Positions 1 to 8,609 of a DNA stretch of 64,000 bases are shown here, one piece after another (the stretch's first letter is position 1; every line of letters begins with the position of its first letter). Made by a program: the position numbers and the translations under genes. The notes under the pieces are model-generated. The model worked only from the letters and a program-made list of their open reading frames with translations, made no database searches and was not told the DNA's origin. Source of the DNA: Yersinia vastinensis (GTDB taxonomy: Bacteria; Pseudomonadota; Gammaproteobacteria; Enterobacterales; Enterobacteriaceae); NCBI RefSeq assembly GCF_902726565.1, contig NZ_CACVAF010000001.1, positions 310,001 through 374,000 of the forward strand, written 5' to 3'.

Positions 1-877
1 CACCGGAAAACAGCAAAATGGTCTCGCCGTTAAGACCTTCAGCCAGCTTCTCTCCGCCGAGTTGGATGATATCCTTGCGGTGCCCCATGCTGGTATTACC
101 TTTCACGGCAGTAGGGACTTGCGCCAGTGTGAAGCCTAGCTCCTGCAACAATTTTCCCTGCGCTGAATTCTCTGTCCACAAATTGGCTGTGCTCCCTGCC
201 GCCTGATAGACAAATGCAGAGGTGGGTTGCGGTGGTAGCGTAATATTCTGTTTAACCTCACTAATCCGATCAGTGAATTTATCAATCACCTGTTGAGCAT
301 CGGCTTCATGTCCTGTTGCTTGCCCCAGCACGATAGCCAGCTCTTGCCAGCTCTTGTCATCGTAATTAATCACCAATGTGGGCGCGATGACCGATAACTG
401 CTCGTACAGCTTCAGCGCTGAATCCCCGCCAGTGGCAGAGATGATGATAAGGTCTGGATCCATACCCGCAACAGCTTCTGCATTTGGTTCTGTCTGGTAG
501 ATTGGCACCAACTTTTTCGCTTGTGCAACATCTGACCATTGTGTAAAGAAGCCTTGATTATCTGCCACGGTGGTATTGGGCGCCGTGGCTCCCGTAGCTA
601 TCACGGGCGCATTAATGGCCAATAGGGTGCCGGTGATGGTGATACTGGTAGACACAATACGTTTTGGCTGATGTGTCAGTGTCACCGGGCCTTTTGTCGT
701 TTCTACTGTGCGCGACCATGCGGAGGTATTTTCACTGGCTGATGAAGGGGCTTGCTGGCCTGTTGTTTCTTCAGCCGGTTTACAGCCGAACAAGAAGAAA
801 ATAAGGCTCACAATCCCCAGTCCAGCCAATACTGAACGGAATTCTTTGCCCTGAATGTGATGGATGCCAAGGGACAT
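1..877 (-). CDS. fepB: FepB-type ferric-siderophore periplasmic binding protein (C-terminus cut by window edge)
   Basis: This is the periplasmic binding component of a ferric-enterobactin-type ABC importer; it carries the iron-siderophore from the TonB receptor to the inner-membrane permease. Translating the minus strand from the ATG at 877 gives an N-terminal hydrophobic segment ending in FLFGC, a possible lipobox. A class III binding-protein fold follows, with PKRIVSTS near residue 70, the segment [20 protein letters not shown], and [10 protein letters not shown], all of which I recognise from FepB. The reading frame stays open for 292 codons to base 1, where it leaves the window at the motif [14 protein letters not shown], so only a short C-terminal piece is missing. 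It is divergent from the FecI-type sigma gene. A Fur-like AT-rich site lies about 120 bp upstream of the start. I am confident of the family and fairly confident of FepB over related paralogues. Confidence 0.85.
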   Translation of the reverse strand, partial: MSLGIHHIQGKEFRSVLAGLGIVSLIFFLFGCKPAEETTGQQAPSSASENTSAWSRTVETTKGPVTLTHQPKRIVSTSITITGTLLAINAPVIATGATAPNTTVADNQGFFTQWSDVAQAKKLVPIYQTEPNAEAVAGMDPDLIIISATGGDSALKLYEQLSVIAPTLVINYDDKSWQELAIVLGQATGHEADAQQVIDKFTDRISEVKQNITLPPQPTSAFVYQAAGSTANLWTENSAQGKLLQELGFTLAQVPTAVKGNTSMGHRKDIIQLGGEKLAEGLNGETILLFSG

Positions 878-997
878 AATGGTGTTTTCTCTTTCTGTTT
901 TAAGACGCAACGTTAAGGATGTTATACCGGTCAATATCGGCCTTGAATTGATTGACACTGTGGGTATCGCGTCATAATTTATCACGTCAAAGTGGAG

Positions 998-1016
998 TGA
1001 TAGTCATTATTATTAA
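998..1016. promoter_or_regulatory. Possible Fur box for fepB
   Basis: The stretch TGATAGTCATTATTATTA resembles the GATAATNATTATC Fur core but is imperfect. It lies about 120 bp before the fepB start codon, a plausible promoter position. It is weaker than the site at 1312, and AT-rich sequence produces such matches by chance. Confidence 0.35.
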
Positions 1017-1311
1017 GATAACTATTTACATCAATACTAAGTTAGCGCCATCTGACCTGATATTGAGTGACAAGGGAAATATTTGCCGATAATTGTGCTT
1101 TAGGCAAAACATGTGAGCTTTAAGCAGTAAAACGACGTTTTATGTCCACATCCCCAGCATGTTCATTAGCCTTATTACTCTAAAAATTACTCAATAATTG
1201 AGTTAATTAACTGACTTATCATTATTACCCCATCTTTTATTGATGCAATAATACAAATTATTAGCTCAATATATAGATAGTTAAAGCTATTGCGTCTGCC
1301 AAATCATTTAG

Positions 1312-1328
1312 ACGATAATGATTATCGT
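1312..1328. promoter_or_regulatory. Fur box upstream of the ECF sigma gene
   Basis: ACGATAATGATTATCGT is a perfect 17-nt palindrome containing the classic Fur half-sites GATAAT/ATTATC around one central base. It lies 51 bp before the ATG I chose for the sigma gene, where bound Fur-Fe2+ would block the promoter. Iron repression of the locus is the natural inference. Confidence 0.8.
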
Positions 1329-1379
1329 TAAGCTTTGATCGCCAAAGTTCCCTCTCACCACTTTTATACGCTGGCCTCC

Positions 1380-1898
1380 ATGACGCATATGACCACTTTC
1401 TGGAGTAACTTCTATCTGGCTCATCAGGGCTGGTTGCGAGGATGGTTACGCAAAAAAGTGGGTTGCCACCATAGTGCTGCGGATCTGACGCATGACACCT
1501 TTATCAAATTGTTGACCATGGCCGATCCAAGTGTGATCCGCCAACCTAGAGCTTATCTAATGGTCACGGCCAATCATGTGATGATCGACCAATTTCGCAA
1601 ACGTAAGCTGGAGCAGGATGCTTTGGTGGCATTAGCGCAGATGGCGGAAGATCAGTACGCGCAATCGGCAGAAGAGCGAGCGGCAGTCAATCAGTTGGTA
1701 GCACAGGCGATACAGATTCTAGTCAGTGAACTGGATGACAATGTATGCCGTGCATTCTTAATGGCGCGTGTTGAAGGGCGCAGTTACAGCGAGATTGCCG
1801 AGGCTCTCAGTATCAGCGAAAGCAGCGTAAAACAGTATCTTGCCAAGGCACTTATTCATTGTCATAGCCGCATCTTTTGTCAGGAAAACCATGCATAA
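1380..1898 (+). CDS. ECF-family RNA polymerase sigma factor, FecI type
   Basis: This extracytoplasmic-function sigma factor probably directs transcription of the receptor operon when signalled by the FecR-type protein encoded next to it. From the ATG at 1380 it is 172 residues, the usual size. Region 2 covers LTHDTFIKLL and PRAYLMVTANHVMIDQFRKR. Region 4 is the helix-turn-helix EGRSYSEIAEALSISESSVK. The segment AHQGWLRGWLRKK mirrors the N-terminal region of FecI. The frame is open upstream to a TTG at 1335, but that start would sit almost against the Fur palindrome and leave no room for a promoter. The ATG at 1380 (or 1389) is therefore preferred, although neither has a clear Shine-Dalgarno sequence. 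Its last 8 nt overlap the fecR-like start, indicating translational coupling. Confidence 0.88.
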   Translation: MTHMTTFWSNFYLAHQGWLRGWLRKKVGCHHSAADLTHDTFIKLLTMADPSVIRQPRAYLMVTANHVMIDQFRKRKLEQDALVALAQMAEDQYAQSAEERAAVNQLVAQAIQILVSELDDNVCRAFLMARVEGRSYSEIAEALSISESSVKQYLAKALIHCHSRIFCQENHA

Positions 1899-2838
1899 AA
1901 CCACTCATAACCCTGATGGCGGAGTTGCTCAAATTCAGCAAGATGCTGCGCAATGGTTATTGCATTTTTCTGAGGTAACACCGGGCAGTCCAGAGCACAA
2001 TAAACTGTTAGATGCTTGGTATCACTGGTGTCAACAAAATGAGCAGCACGAAAAAATCTATCAGCAAATGAGTGGCTTATGGCAGAGCATGAGTCCTGAG
2101 CCAGTACGTCGTCGCTCAGGGCTGCGGGTCTCTATCTGGTTGGCACTGATGGTCAGTGGTTTGCTTCTTAGCCAGCTACCTTATCGTTATTGGCTGGCGG
2201 ATCAACGTACCGCATTGGGCGAAATAAAACATATTTCTTTGGATGATGGCAGTGAAATCATTCTTAACAGCAATTCCGCAGTTGATATTGATTACTCATC
2301 AGGGCAACGTCTGATCACATTGCGACGGGGTGAAGTGTACGCCATTGTGGCGAAAGATGACGCGAAGCGCCCCTTTGTGGTCAGTAGCCGTGATGCACAG
2401 GCACTGGCCATGGGGACCCGTTACACGGTTGAACAGCAAGTGGCAGAAACTCACGTGGCGGTGGTGGAGTCCACTGTCGCCGTCAGCGCTAATGAAAACC
2501 CACAAGTCAGAGTGTTATTGGCAGCGGGTCAGCAAATTAGCCTAAATAAACATGCTATTACCCGCCCAATCTCAGTGAACCCTAATGCAGATAGTTGGGT
2601 GCAAAACCAACTAATTTTTGAGAATGCCTCTCTTGAGCAGGTGATTGAGCAACTAACACGTTATCGCGCAGGCCTGATGTATATCGACCCTCGTAGCCGC
2701 GAAGTATTAAGCCAATTACGCTTTACCGGTGTTTTACCGGCCACGGACAGCGATCAGGCACTCAATTTACTCGGACAATCATTGCCGCTAAATGTGAATA
2801 CATCATTACCCGGCATCGTCTGGTTGTCTAAAAAATAA
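1891..2838 (+). CDS. FecR-type anti-sigma factor / inner-membrane signal sensor
   Basis: FecR-type proteins span the inner membrane, contact the STN domain of a TonB-dependent receptor in the periplasm, and control the partner ECF sigma factor in the cytoplasm. The 315-residue protein shows the expected layout: a cytoplasmic N-terminal domain with the LDAWYHWCQQNEQHEKIYQQ segment, one membrane helix near residues 80-100 (SIWLALMVSGLLLSQL), and a periplasmic FecR domain containing ISLDDGSEIILNSNSAVDI and LRRGEVYAIVAKD. A C-terminal STN-like module covers FENASLEQVIEQLTRYR. The ATG at 1891 has AGGA 5 nt upstream and overlaps the sigma stop (ATGCATAA). The frame is open further upstream, to 1840, but that part lies inside the sigma gene. 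Confidence 0.88.
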   Translation: MHKTTHNPDGGVAQIQQDAAQWLLHFSEVTPGSPEHNKLLDAWYHWCQQNEQHEKIYQQMSGLWQSMSPEPVRRRSGLRVSIWLALMVSGLLLSQLPYRYWLADQRTALGEIKHISLDDGSEIILNSNSAVDIDYSSGQRLITLRRGEVYAIVAKDDAKRPFVVSSRDAQALAMGTRYTVEQQVAETHVAVVESTVAVSANENPQVRVLLAAGQQISLNKHAITRPISVNPNADSWVQNQLIFENASLEQVIEQLTRYRAGLMYIDPRSREVLSQLRFTGVLPATDSDQALNLLGQSLPLNVNTSLPGIVWLSKK

Positions 2839-2870
2839 TTTATTATTCAATGAATTAAATTTTATTTCAT

Positions 2871-2895
2871 GAAAATGATAATTAATTTCATTATC
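2871..2895. promoter_or_regulatory. Possible Fur box before the TonB-dependent receptor
   Basis: The segment from 2871 holds overlapping GATAAT-like and ATTATC-like hexamers (AATGATAATTAATTTCATTA and following bases). It lies about 70-90 bp before the receptor ATG in a 124-bp gap. It resembles a Fur site built of overlapping 6-1-6 units, but is less symmetric than the site at 1312. The gap would also hold the promoter read by the ECF sigma factor. Confidence 0.5.
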
Positions 2896-2962
2896 AACTG
2901 CCCGTTTTTTTATTTGGTGCGTCTTTGATCCTGAAAACATAAAAATATTTCAGGGTAAATAC

Positions 2963-5761
2963 ATGAGCAGGAAAATTTTGCTGAATACATTGCTGGCAGT
3001 CATTCTGTCTGGCGGTACTTCAGCGTTGGCTACTGCTATTTCAGACAGTGGTAGCGTCACTAGAGTCATCAATATTACTGCGCAGCCGTTAGATAGCGCG
3101 CTAACGAAATTTTCCAAACAAACCGGGATAACATTTGGTGTCGATAGCCGCTTATTAATCGGCAAACAGGCCTCTGCAATCAGTGGTCATTACAGCACGT
3201 CGCAGGCGCTGGAATTACTGCTCAAAGGCAGTGGATTGTATGCGGAATTGTCCGCAGATGGTCGCAGCTATATTTTGCGCCCACTGGCTACCGCAACTGG
3301 GGAAAGCGCCGATGCTGACAATGAAATAGGACCAAAGACGGCTAACAGCACTCAACACCGCGGGGATGTGATGACGGTGCGTGGGCGTGCGCCAGGTCAA
3401 TTACAAATAGGCAGCCAACAACTCACTGAAGCGGATATTGCCAAGCAGCCTACCGGCAATGGCAATATCACCGAATTATTACGTACCAATCCTAATGTGC
3501 AGTTTCCTGAAACGTCACGAAATAGCACCACACCAGGAGAGTTGGCCCCTGAGGTGGTCTCTTTCCATGGGGAAAAGTTTTATAACAACAATTTTATTGT
3601 TGATGGATTATCCAACAATGATCGGCTAAATCCCGGTGATAATGTTGGCGATATTGAGAAAGCGCCAAATGGTAATTCAGGGGCCGACTTTCCTGCCGGC
3701 CACCCCGAAGCCTTCTGGATTGATACCCATTTACTGGATTCAGTCTCGGTATATGACAGTAATATTTCCGCTAAATACGGGCAGTTTACCGGGGGGGTGG
3801 TAGATGCCACGCTGAAACGCCCATCATTTACCGAAGCCAGTGGCAATATTTCTTATCGCACGACGCGCTCTAGTTGGGCTAAGTACCAAATTGATGAGAA
3901 GAAACAAGCCACTTTTAATAAAGCCAGCACGCCGGATGCTCAACCAAAGTTTACCAAGAACTTTTACAGCATCACGGTTAATCAGCCCCTAAATGACCAT
4001 GCCGGTTTTACTTTTTCTTATAATCGCAAAGAGTCGGCCATCCCTTATTGGCACACCTATATGCAAAAGTGGGAAGCTCAATCCCGGCTGAGCGAAACTT
4101 ATTTATTACGTGGCTCTTGGGACAGCGACGAAAATAATAAATTTAATCTGACCCTACTGTATTCACCGCACAGCTCGACTTTTGTTCGCGCCAATACCAT
4201 GAATGGTAAATTCACCAATGAAGGCGGCGGTTATAGCATTAATGGTGATTGGGAGAATCAGAATCAATGGGGTTCCCTCAATACCAAGTTGGCGTATCGG
4301 CAAAATGAAAACACCATTGATAACCAAGAGCAGAACTATTTTGCCTGGATGGCCAGCCCCAGTTTTGATTGGCGCAGTTCAGTCAGCTTGGCTGGTTTTG
4401 GTGGCTATGGAAAAGTAGAAACACAGCAGAAAAGCCAAATTTTACAGCAAGATATGGCATTCAATCGTTTCTCTACAGGACCGGTGAGTCACAAAGTCGA
4501 TATCGGCTACCGCGCTGAGTTCTCTACGGCAAGCTATAACCGCCCGACGACCAGCTATGGTTTCACTAACCAAATTGCAGCGCCAAAAGTGGTTTGCCAC
4601 GGTGATATTGGTTGTGTTGATGGTGACCAATATTTCTACCAGCGCACGGTGTATGACGCGGGCAAAACTGACGTCAATGCCAGCACTTATGGTATTTATT
4701 TGCAGGATACTGCGGCTTTTTCTCGTCTAACCATGATGCCTGGCGTGCGCGTGGACTATGACGATTACATGAAAAACCTCAATATCTCGCCACGTTTTAA
4801 TGCCACTTATGACGTCTGGAACAATCATCATACCGAGCTGTTTGCCGGGGCCAACCGTTATTATGCGGGCAATATTCTGGCTTACAAATTACGCGAATCC
4901 CGCAAACAGGTTTACCTCGAATGTCGTGCAGGACATCTGTCAGCCAGTGGGAGTTGTACCAAGGGGAAAACCCCAATGGCGACACCGGATGAATGGGTTT
5001 ATAGCAAAACGCAATCAACCACCAACTATAACTACAGCCAACTTAATACCCCCTACAGTGACGAGTTGAACCTCGGCTTACAACAACGCATTGGTGACAC
5101 TATCTGGACAGCAAAGTGGGTACATCGGCAGGGTAAAGATCAATTTGCTGCAGAAAAACTTGAGGGTACGAAGACCTATGTCATGACCAATGGCGGGAGC
5201 ACCAAGGCCGATACCTATTCTCTAACCGTGGCACCGGTTGCGCCAATTGATTGGCATTCGCTGGTTTTGTCATGGAATTTAGGGGCAAATATTCAGCGCA
5301 GCTATAGCACAAACGGCACTTATGACGATGAGGCGGATCCTGATGAACGCATTATCTATAAAGGTAAGGTGATCAGGAATATCGATAAACCTGCAGATAA
5401 TTTTAACCGCCCGTGGTCTGCATTCGCGGAATTAAATACAGAAATTCCTGCATGGCGTTTGGATTGGACACAGCGGCTGAGTTATATCGCTGGCTATCGG
5501 GCTATAACAAGCCGTGAGACTGTCGCTTGTAACACAGATATACGTTGTCAGGGATATAGCGGCACAATGGATGTGTATGAAGAAGAACAATTCAGCCCGA
5601 ATATTAACCTTGATTGGCGAGTTTCTTATACCCAGCCGCTAGGAAAACAAAATATTAAAGTGGGGCTGGATATATTCAACGTACTTAATCATGTCAATAA
5701 AACGGAATCAGATTATCAGATGGGCCGTCAATATTGGTTGGATGTGACATATAGCTGGTAA
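2963..5761 (+). CDS. TonB-dependent outer-membrane receptor with N-terminal STN signalling domain (YddB/FusA-like position)
   Basis: This is a predicted 932-residue TonB-dependent transducer. A signal peptide of about 25 residues comes first. A secretin/TonB N-terminal (STN) domain follows at about 36-112 (INITAQPLDSALTKFSKQTG ... GSGLYAELSADGRSYILRP). A TonB-box-like DVMTVRG lies near 133, then a plug domain with a FIVDGLSNNDRLNPGD loop, and a 22-strand barrel ending in the aromatic C-terminus DVTYSW. The STN domain is what lets such receptors signal to a FecR protein, and a FecI/FecR pair lies directly upstream. Downstream are an M16 protease and a YddA-like ABC protein, the same set as E. 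coli yddB-pqqL-yddA, which suggests a protein, peptide or siderophore-peptide ligand. Putative extracellular loops carry three close Cys pairs. ATG 2963 has an upstream AGGG. The ligand is unknown. Confidence 0.88.
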   Translation: MSRKILLNTLLAVILSGGTSALATAISDSGSVTRVINITAQPLDSALTKFSKQTGITFGVDSRLLIGKQASAISGHYSTSQALELLLKGSGLYAELSADGRSYILRPLATATGESADADNEIGPKTANSTQHRGDVMTVRGRAPGQLQIGSQQLTEADIAKQPTGNGNITELLRTNPNVQFPETSRNSTTPGELAPEVVSFHGEKFYNNNFIVDGLSNNDRLNPGDNVGDIEKAPNGNSGADFPAGHPEAFWIDTHLLDSVSVYDSNISAKYGQFTGGVVDATLKRPSFTEASGNISYRTTRSSWAKYQIDEKKQATFNKASTPDAQPKFTKNFYSITVNQPLNDHAGFTFSYNRKESAIPYWHTYMQKWEAQSRLSETYLLRGSWDSDENNKFNLTLLYSPHSSTFVRANTMNGKFTNEGGGYSINGDWENQNQWGSLNTKLAYRQNENTIDNQEQNYFAWMASPSFDWRSSVSLAGFGGYGKVETQQKSQILQQDMAFNRFSTGPVSHKVDIGYRAEFSTASYNRPTTSYGFTNQIAAPKVVCHGDIGCVDGDQYFYQRTVYDAGKTDVNASTYGIYLQDTAAFSRLTMMPGVRVDYDDYMKNLNISPRFNATYDVWNNHHTELFAGANRYYAGNILAYKLRESRKQVYLECRAGHLSASGSCTKGKTPMATPDEWVYSKTQSTTNYNYSQLNTPYSDELNLGLQQRIGDTIWTAKWVHRQGKDQFAAEKLEGTKTYVMTNGGSTKADTYSLTVAPVAPIDWHSLVLSWNLGANIQRSYSTNGTYDDEADPDERIIYKGKVIRNIDKPADNFNRPWSAFAELNTEIPAWRLDWTQRLSYIAGYRAITSRETVACNTDIRCQGYSGTMDVYEEEQFSPNINLDWRVSYTQPLGKQNIKVGLDIFNVLNHVNKTESDYQMGRQYWLDVTYSW

Positions 5762-5786
5762 GCAATTTTAAATAATAAGGATAAAT

Positions 5787-8609
5787 ATGACACGCATATT
5801 GCGCTATTGGTCAGCAGGATTTTTATTGCTGCTGACTGGGGGTTCTGTTGCCTACGCACAGGAAATTAGCAGCCCAGCACCGGAAATCATTGAGGGGAAA
5901 CTGGCCAATGGTTTGCGCTATTTACTGGTGCCGCTGGTGGGACAAAATGGGCGAGTAGATATTCGTCTGATCGTTGGCGCAGGCTCTTTAGATGAAGAAA
6001 ATCAACAGAGTGGCGTTGCCCATATGGTGGAGCATATGGTGTTTCACAGCAGTAAAAATTATCCGCAGGGGGTCTCTGAGTTTCTACATAAACAAGGCTG
6101 GGTACGAGCGCAACACTATAATGCAATGACCAATTATGAGCGCACAGCCTATTTGTTCAGTCCACCTAAAGGGAATAAACAATTATCCGAGGCACTGGCG
6201 GTATTAAGCCAGATGGCGGGATACAGCAATATGACTCAGCCAGAATGGGATCGTGAGCGACAAATTGTTTATGAAGAGTGGCGCAGCAAACTCGGTGTAG
6301 CCGAGCGGATGAATCAGCAGCGAATCCAGGCTATTCGTTTTGCTTCCCGCTATCCCGAGCGGCCTGTTATTGGTGATGAGAAAAATATTAGAATCTTGCC
6401 CGTCAGTGAATTAAATGCTTTTTATCAGCGCTGGTATGTACCGAGTAATATGCATTTAATTATTACCGGTGATATTGATCGTGAAAAAGTTCAACAAGAG
6501 ATTAACCGCTATTTTGCGCCGTTATCTGGCAATGCACTGGCAGCACGAAACTATTATGAACCGACGTTATCCACACAATTGCGTGTCGTTCGTTTACAAG
6601 ATAGTCAAAGTGGCGGCAGTCAGGTTTCTTGGGTATATCGTTTTGATGAATCGGCCAGCCGCGCTACAGGCTATGACGGATTATACGCACGCTTGGTAGA
6701 TCAAATTGCACTCACAGCACTTAGCCGTCAGCTCCGCCGCCAGCAAGATACTTTCCCGCCCGCAGTCAGCACCATGGTTATCAGAAAATCCTTTATCGGC
6801 CGCACGACATCCGCGTTGGGTATTTTTGCGCAAGTGACGCCAGATGGGCATCATCATGGGTTAACACAGATTCAGAGTGAAATTCAGCGTTTGCAACGTT
6901 ACCCGATCGCGGCTGAAGATATTAACGACATCAAACAAGAGTTGCTGGAAACCTTGGCGAAAAGCAACGGGCGTGAAGAGCGCCGTGATTTTGCCGAATG
7001 GGTACAAAAAGTCAGTGATACGCTGGTTCAAGACAAGCCGATGACCAGCCAAAATCAAATTAACCAATGGGCAGCAACGGCGCTGAAATATATAGATGCC
7101 GATAAAGTCAATGCACGTATTCAGCGCTGGCTATCCTCTCCCGACCGTTTAGTTCAATTTACTGTACCGGGGAGTGCACCGTTTGTATTGCCAACATCTG
7201 GGGCGATTCTGCGTGCAGATCAACATCTCAACAACACCGTTATTGCCCCGTTAAAACCTAAGCCAAAGGCTATCGCTATTCCTGCATTACCTGTCATCAA
7301 GGCTTCCGGCACGGTTGTGCACCAGCAACATTATCCGCAGCAACACGTCAATATTTGGCATCTCAGTAATGGCGACCGCGTGGTTTGGCTACGCTCACCT
7401 CAGGCAGGCAAAAAAGTCTGGTTTACTGCCGTCAGCCATGCGGGATTTATGTCTCCAGACCTTAATCCGTGGCAGGCTCAGTTAGCGGCGCAACTTGTGC
7501 AGCAAAGTGGCCCGCAGGGCTGGAGTGCAGAGCAATTTTCCGACTGGAGAAAGCAGCAAGGGCTTTCACTCAGTTTTAATCAAAGTCCGACTGAATTGCA
7601 GATAAGTGGCCAGACCGATACTGCAAAACTGGATAACTTATTGCGGTTATATCATAGCCTGCATCAGCAACCACAAATTGCAGCAGACGTGATGAAAGAG
7701 AGCTTAAGCTCTCTGCTGCGGATGACGGCAAAAAGCGCAGATTCTGTTGGTGATAATAAAGAGCAATTAATCACTCAATTACGATTTGGTAAAGAAGCCT
7801 TTGCTCGGCCCACGCGCGCGCAGTTAATGGCGATAAATCAGGATGAGCTGTTGTCTCAATGGCGGCGAAGTGCGGCTGCACCAGCTACGTTCTATCTGGT
7901 GACGGACATGGAACCCACTGACTTGCAGGCAAAAGTCTCGCGCTATCTGGCGGGTATCCCTCGGCAAAAGATTGCCGCTGCGCCAGACTATTTACCACAG
8001 CCGGGTCATCGTGAAACACGCAATAAATGGAATGTAGAGCCGCGATCAGATTTAAACGTCTGGAGCTTTACCCCACTGAAATGGACACCACAACAGGCCG
8101 TTCAAGTTGCTATTGCGCAGGATCTTGCTCGGAAATACCTCAAAGCGGCCTTACGAGATGATTCGCTGGGTATCTATCGTATGAAGATTGATAGCACATT
8201 AACGGATAAAAAAAACCGGGTTGAAACTACGATGAGTTTTGGCAGTGAGCCAGCACGGATTGAGGCGTTATTACGCCAAGCTGAACAAATTTTTGCTCAG
8301 TTACCGGCGTTGATTACCGAGCAAGATATTCATGGTGCCGTGAGCCACTTCAAGCGCAATCAAGCTTCTCGCCTCAGTGACCCGGCGACTCAAATGCGAT
8401 TGTTGATCCTCAGTGACGAGAATTATGGCGATCCGCATTATTTGACGGAAGTGAAGTCATTAGCAGATTCCATTACCTTACCAGGGGTTCGTGCAGCAGC
8501 AGCACAGCTATATAACCCGAATAACAGTGTGGTATCGATAGTTCAGCCACGGCAGCAAAAGGCCGAAGTGCAAGGGAACATCGTGCATTCTGGGGAGAAA
8601 CAGCCGTGA
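5787..8609 (+). CDS. pqqL: Periplasmic M16-family zinc metalloprotease, PqqL/FusC-like
   Basis: This is a two-lobed, 940-residue insulinase/pitrilysin-type protease, close in length to E. coli PqqL. A signal peptide ending VAYAQE sends it to the periplasm. The inverted zinc motif HMVEH is at residues 79-83 (ligands H79 and H83, catalytic E82). The distal acidic ligand is in RERQIVYEEW near 163-164. In related protease-associated import systems the enzyme degrades a protein cargo, such as a plant ferredoxin for FusC, after it enters through the TonB-dependent receptor; the same role is inferred here. AAGGA precedes the ATG at 5787, 25 nt after the receptor gene. The last 4 nt overlap the next gene. 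The second lobe lacks an HxxEH, as usual for the inactive half. Confidence 0.88.
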   Translation: MTRILRYWSAGFLLLLTGGSVAYAQEISSPAPEIIEGKLANGLRYLLVPLVGQNGRVDIRLIVGAGSLDEENQQSGVAHMVEHMVFHSSKNYPQGVSEFLHKQGWVRAQHYNAMTNYERTAYLFSPPKGNKQLSEALAVLSQMAGYSNMTQPEWDRERQIVYEEWRSKLGVAERMNQQRIQAIRFASRYPERPVIGDEKNIRILPVSELNAFYQRWYVPSNMHLIITGDIDREKVQQEINRYFAPLSGNALAARNYYEPTLSTQLRVVRLQDSQSGGSQVSWVYRFDESASRATGYDGLYARLVDQIALTALSRQLRRQQDTFPPAVSTMVIRKSFIGRTTSALGIFAQVTPDGHHHGLTQIQSEIQRLQRYPIAAEDINDIKQELLETLAKSNGREERRDFAEWVQKVSDTLVQDKPMTSQNQINQWAATALKYIDADKVNARIQRWLSSPDRLVQFTVPGSAPFVLPTSGAILRADQHLNNTVIAPLKPKPKAIAIPALPVIKASGTVVHQQHYPQQHVNIWHLSNGDRVVWLRSPQAGKKVWFTAVSHAGFMSPDLNPWQAQLAAQLVQQSGPQGWSAEQFSDWRKQQGLSLSFNQSPTELQISGQTDTAKLDNLLRLYHSLHQQPQIAADVMKESLSSLLRMTAKSADSVGDNKEQLITQLRFGKEAFARPTRAQLMAINQDELLSQWRRSAAAPATFYLVTDMEPTDLQAKVSRYLAGIPRQKIAAAPDYLPQPGHRETRNKWNVEPRSDLNVWSFTPLKWTPQQAVQVAIAQDLARKYLKAALRDDSLGIYRMKIDSTLTDKKNRVETTMSFGSEPARIEALLRQAEQIFAQLPALITEQDIHGAVSHFKRNQASRLSDPATQMRLLILSDENYGDPHYLTEVKSLADSITLPGVRAAAAQLYNPNNSVVSIVQPRQQKAEVQGNIVHSGEKQP

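Larger units (their letters stand above)
878..1379. other. Divergent intergenic region between fepB and the ECF sigma gene
   Basis: About 500 bp of AT-rich DNA separates two divergent genes. I see one strong palindromic Fur box close to the sigma gene and one weaker Fur-like site nearer fepB. I see no convincing ORF, tRNA or repeat in it. It probably holds the promoters of both transcription units. Confidence 0.6.
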
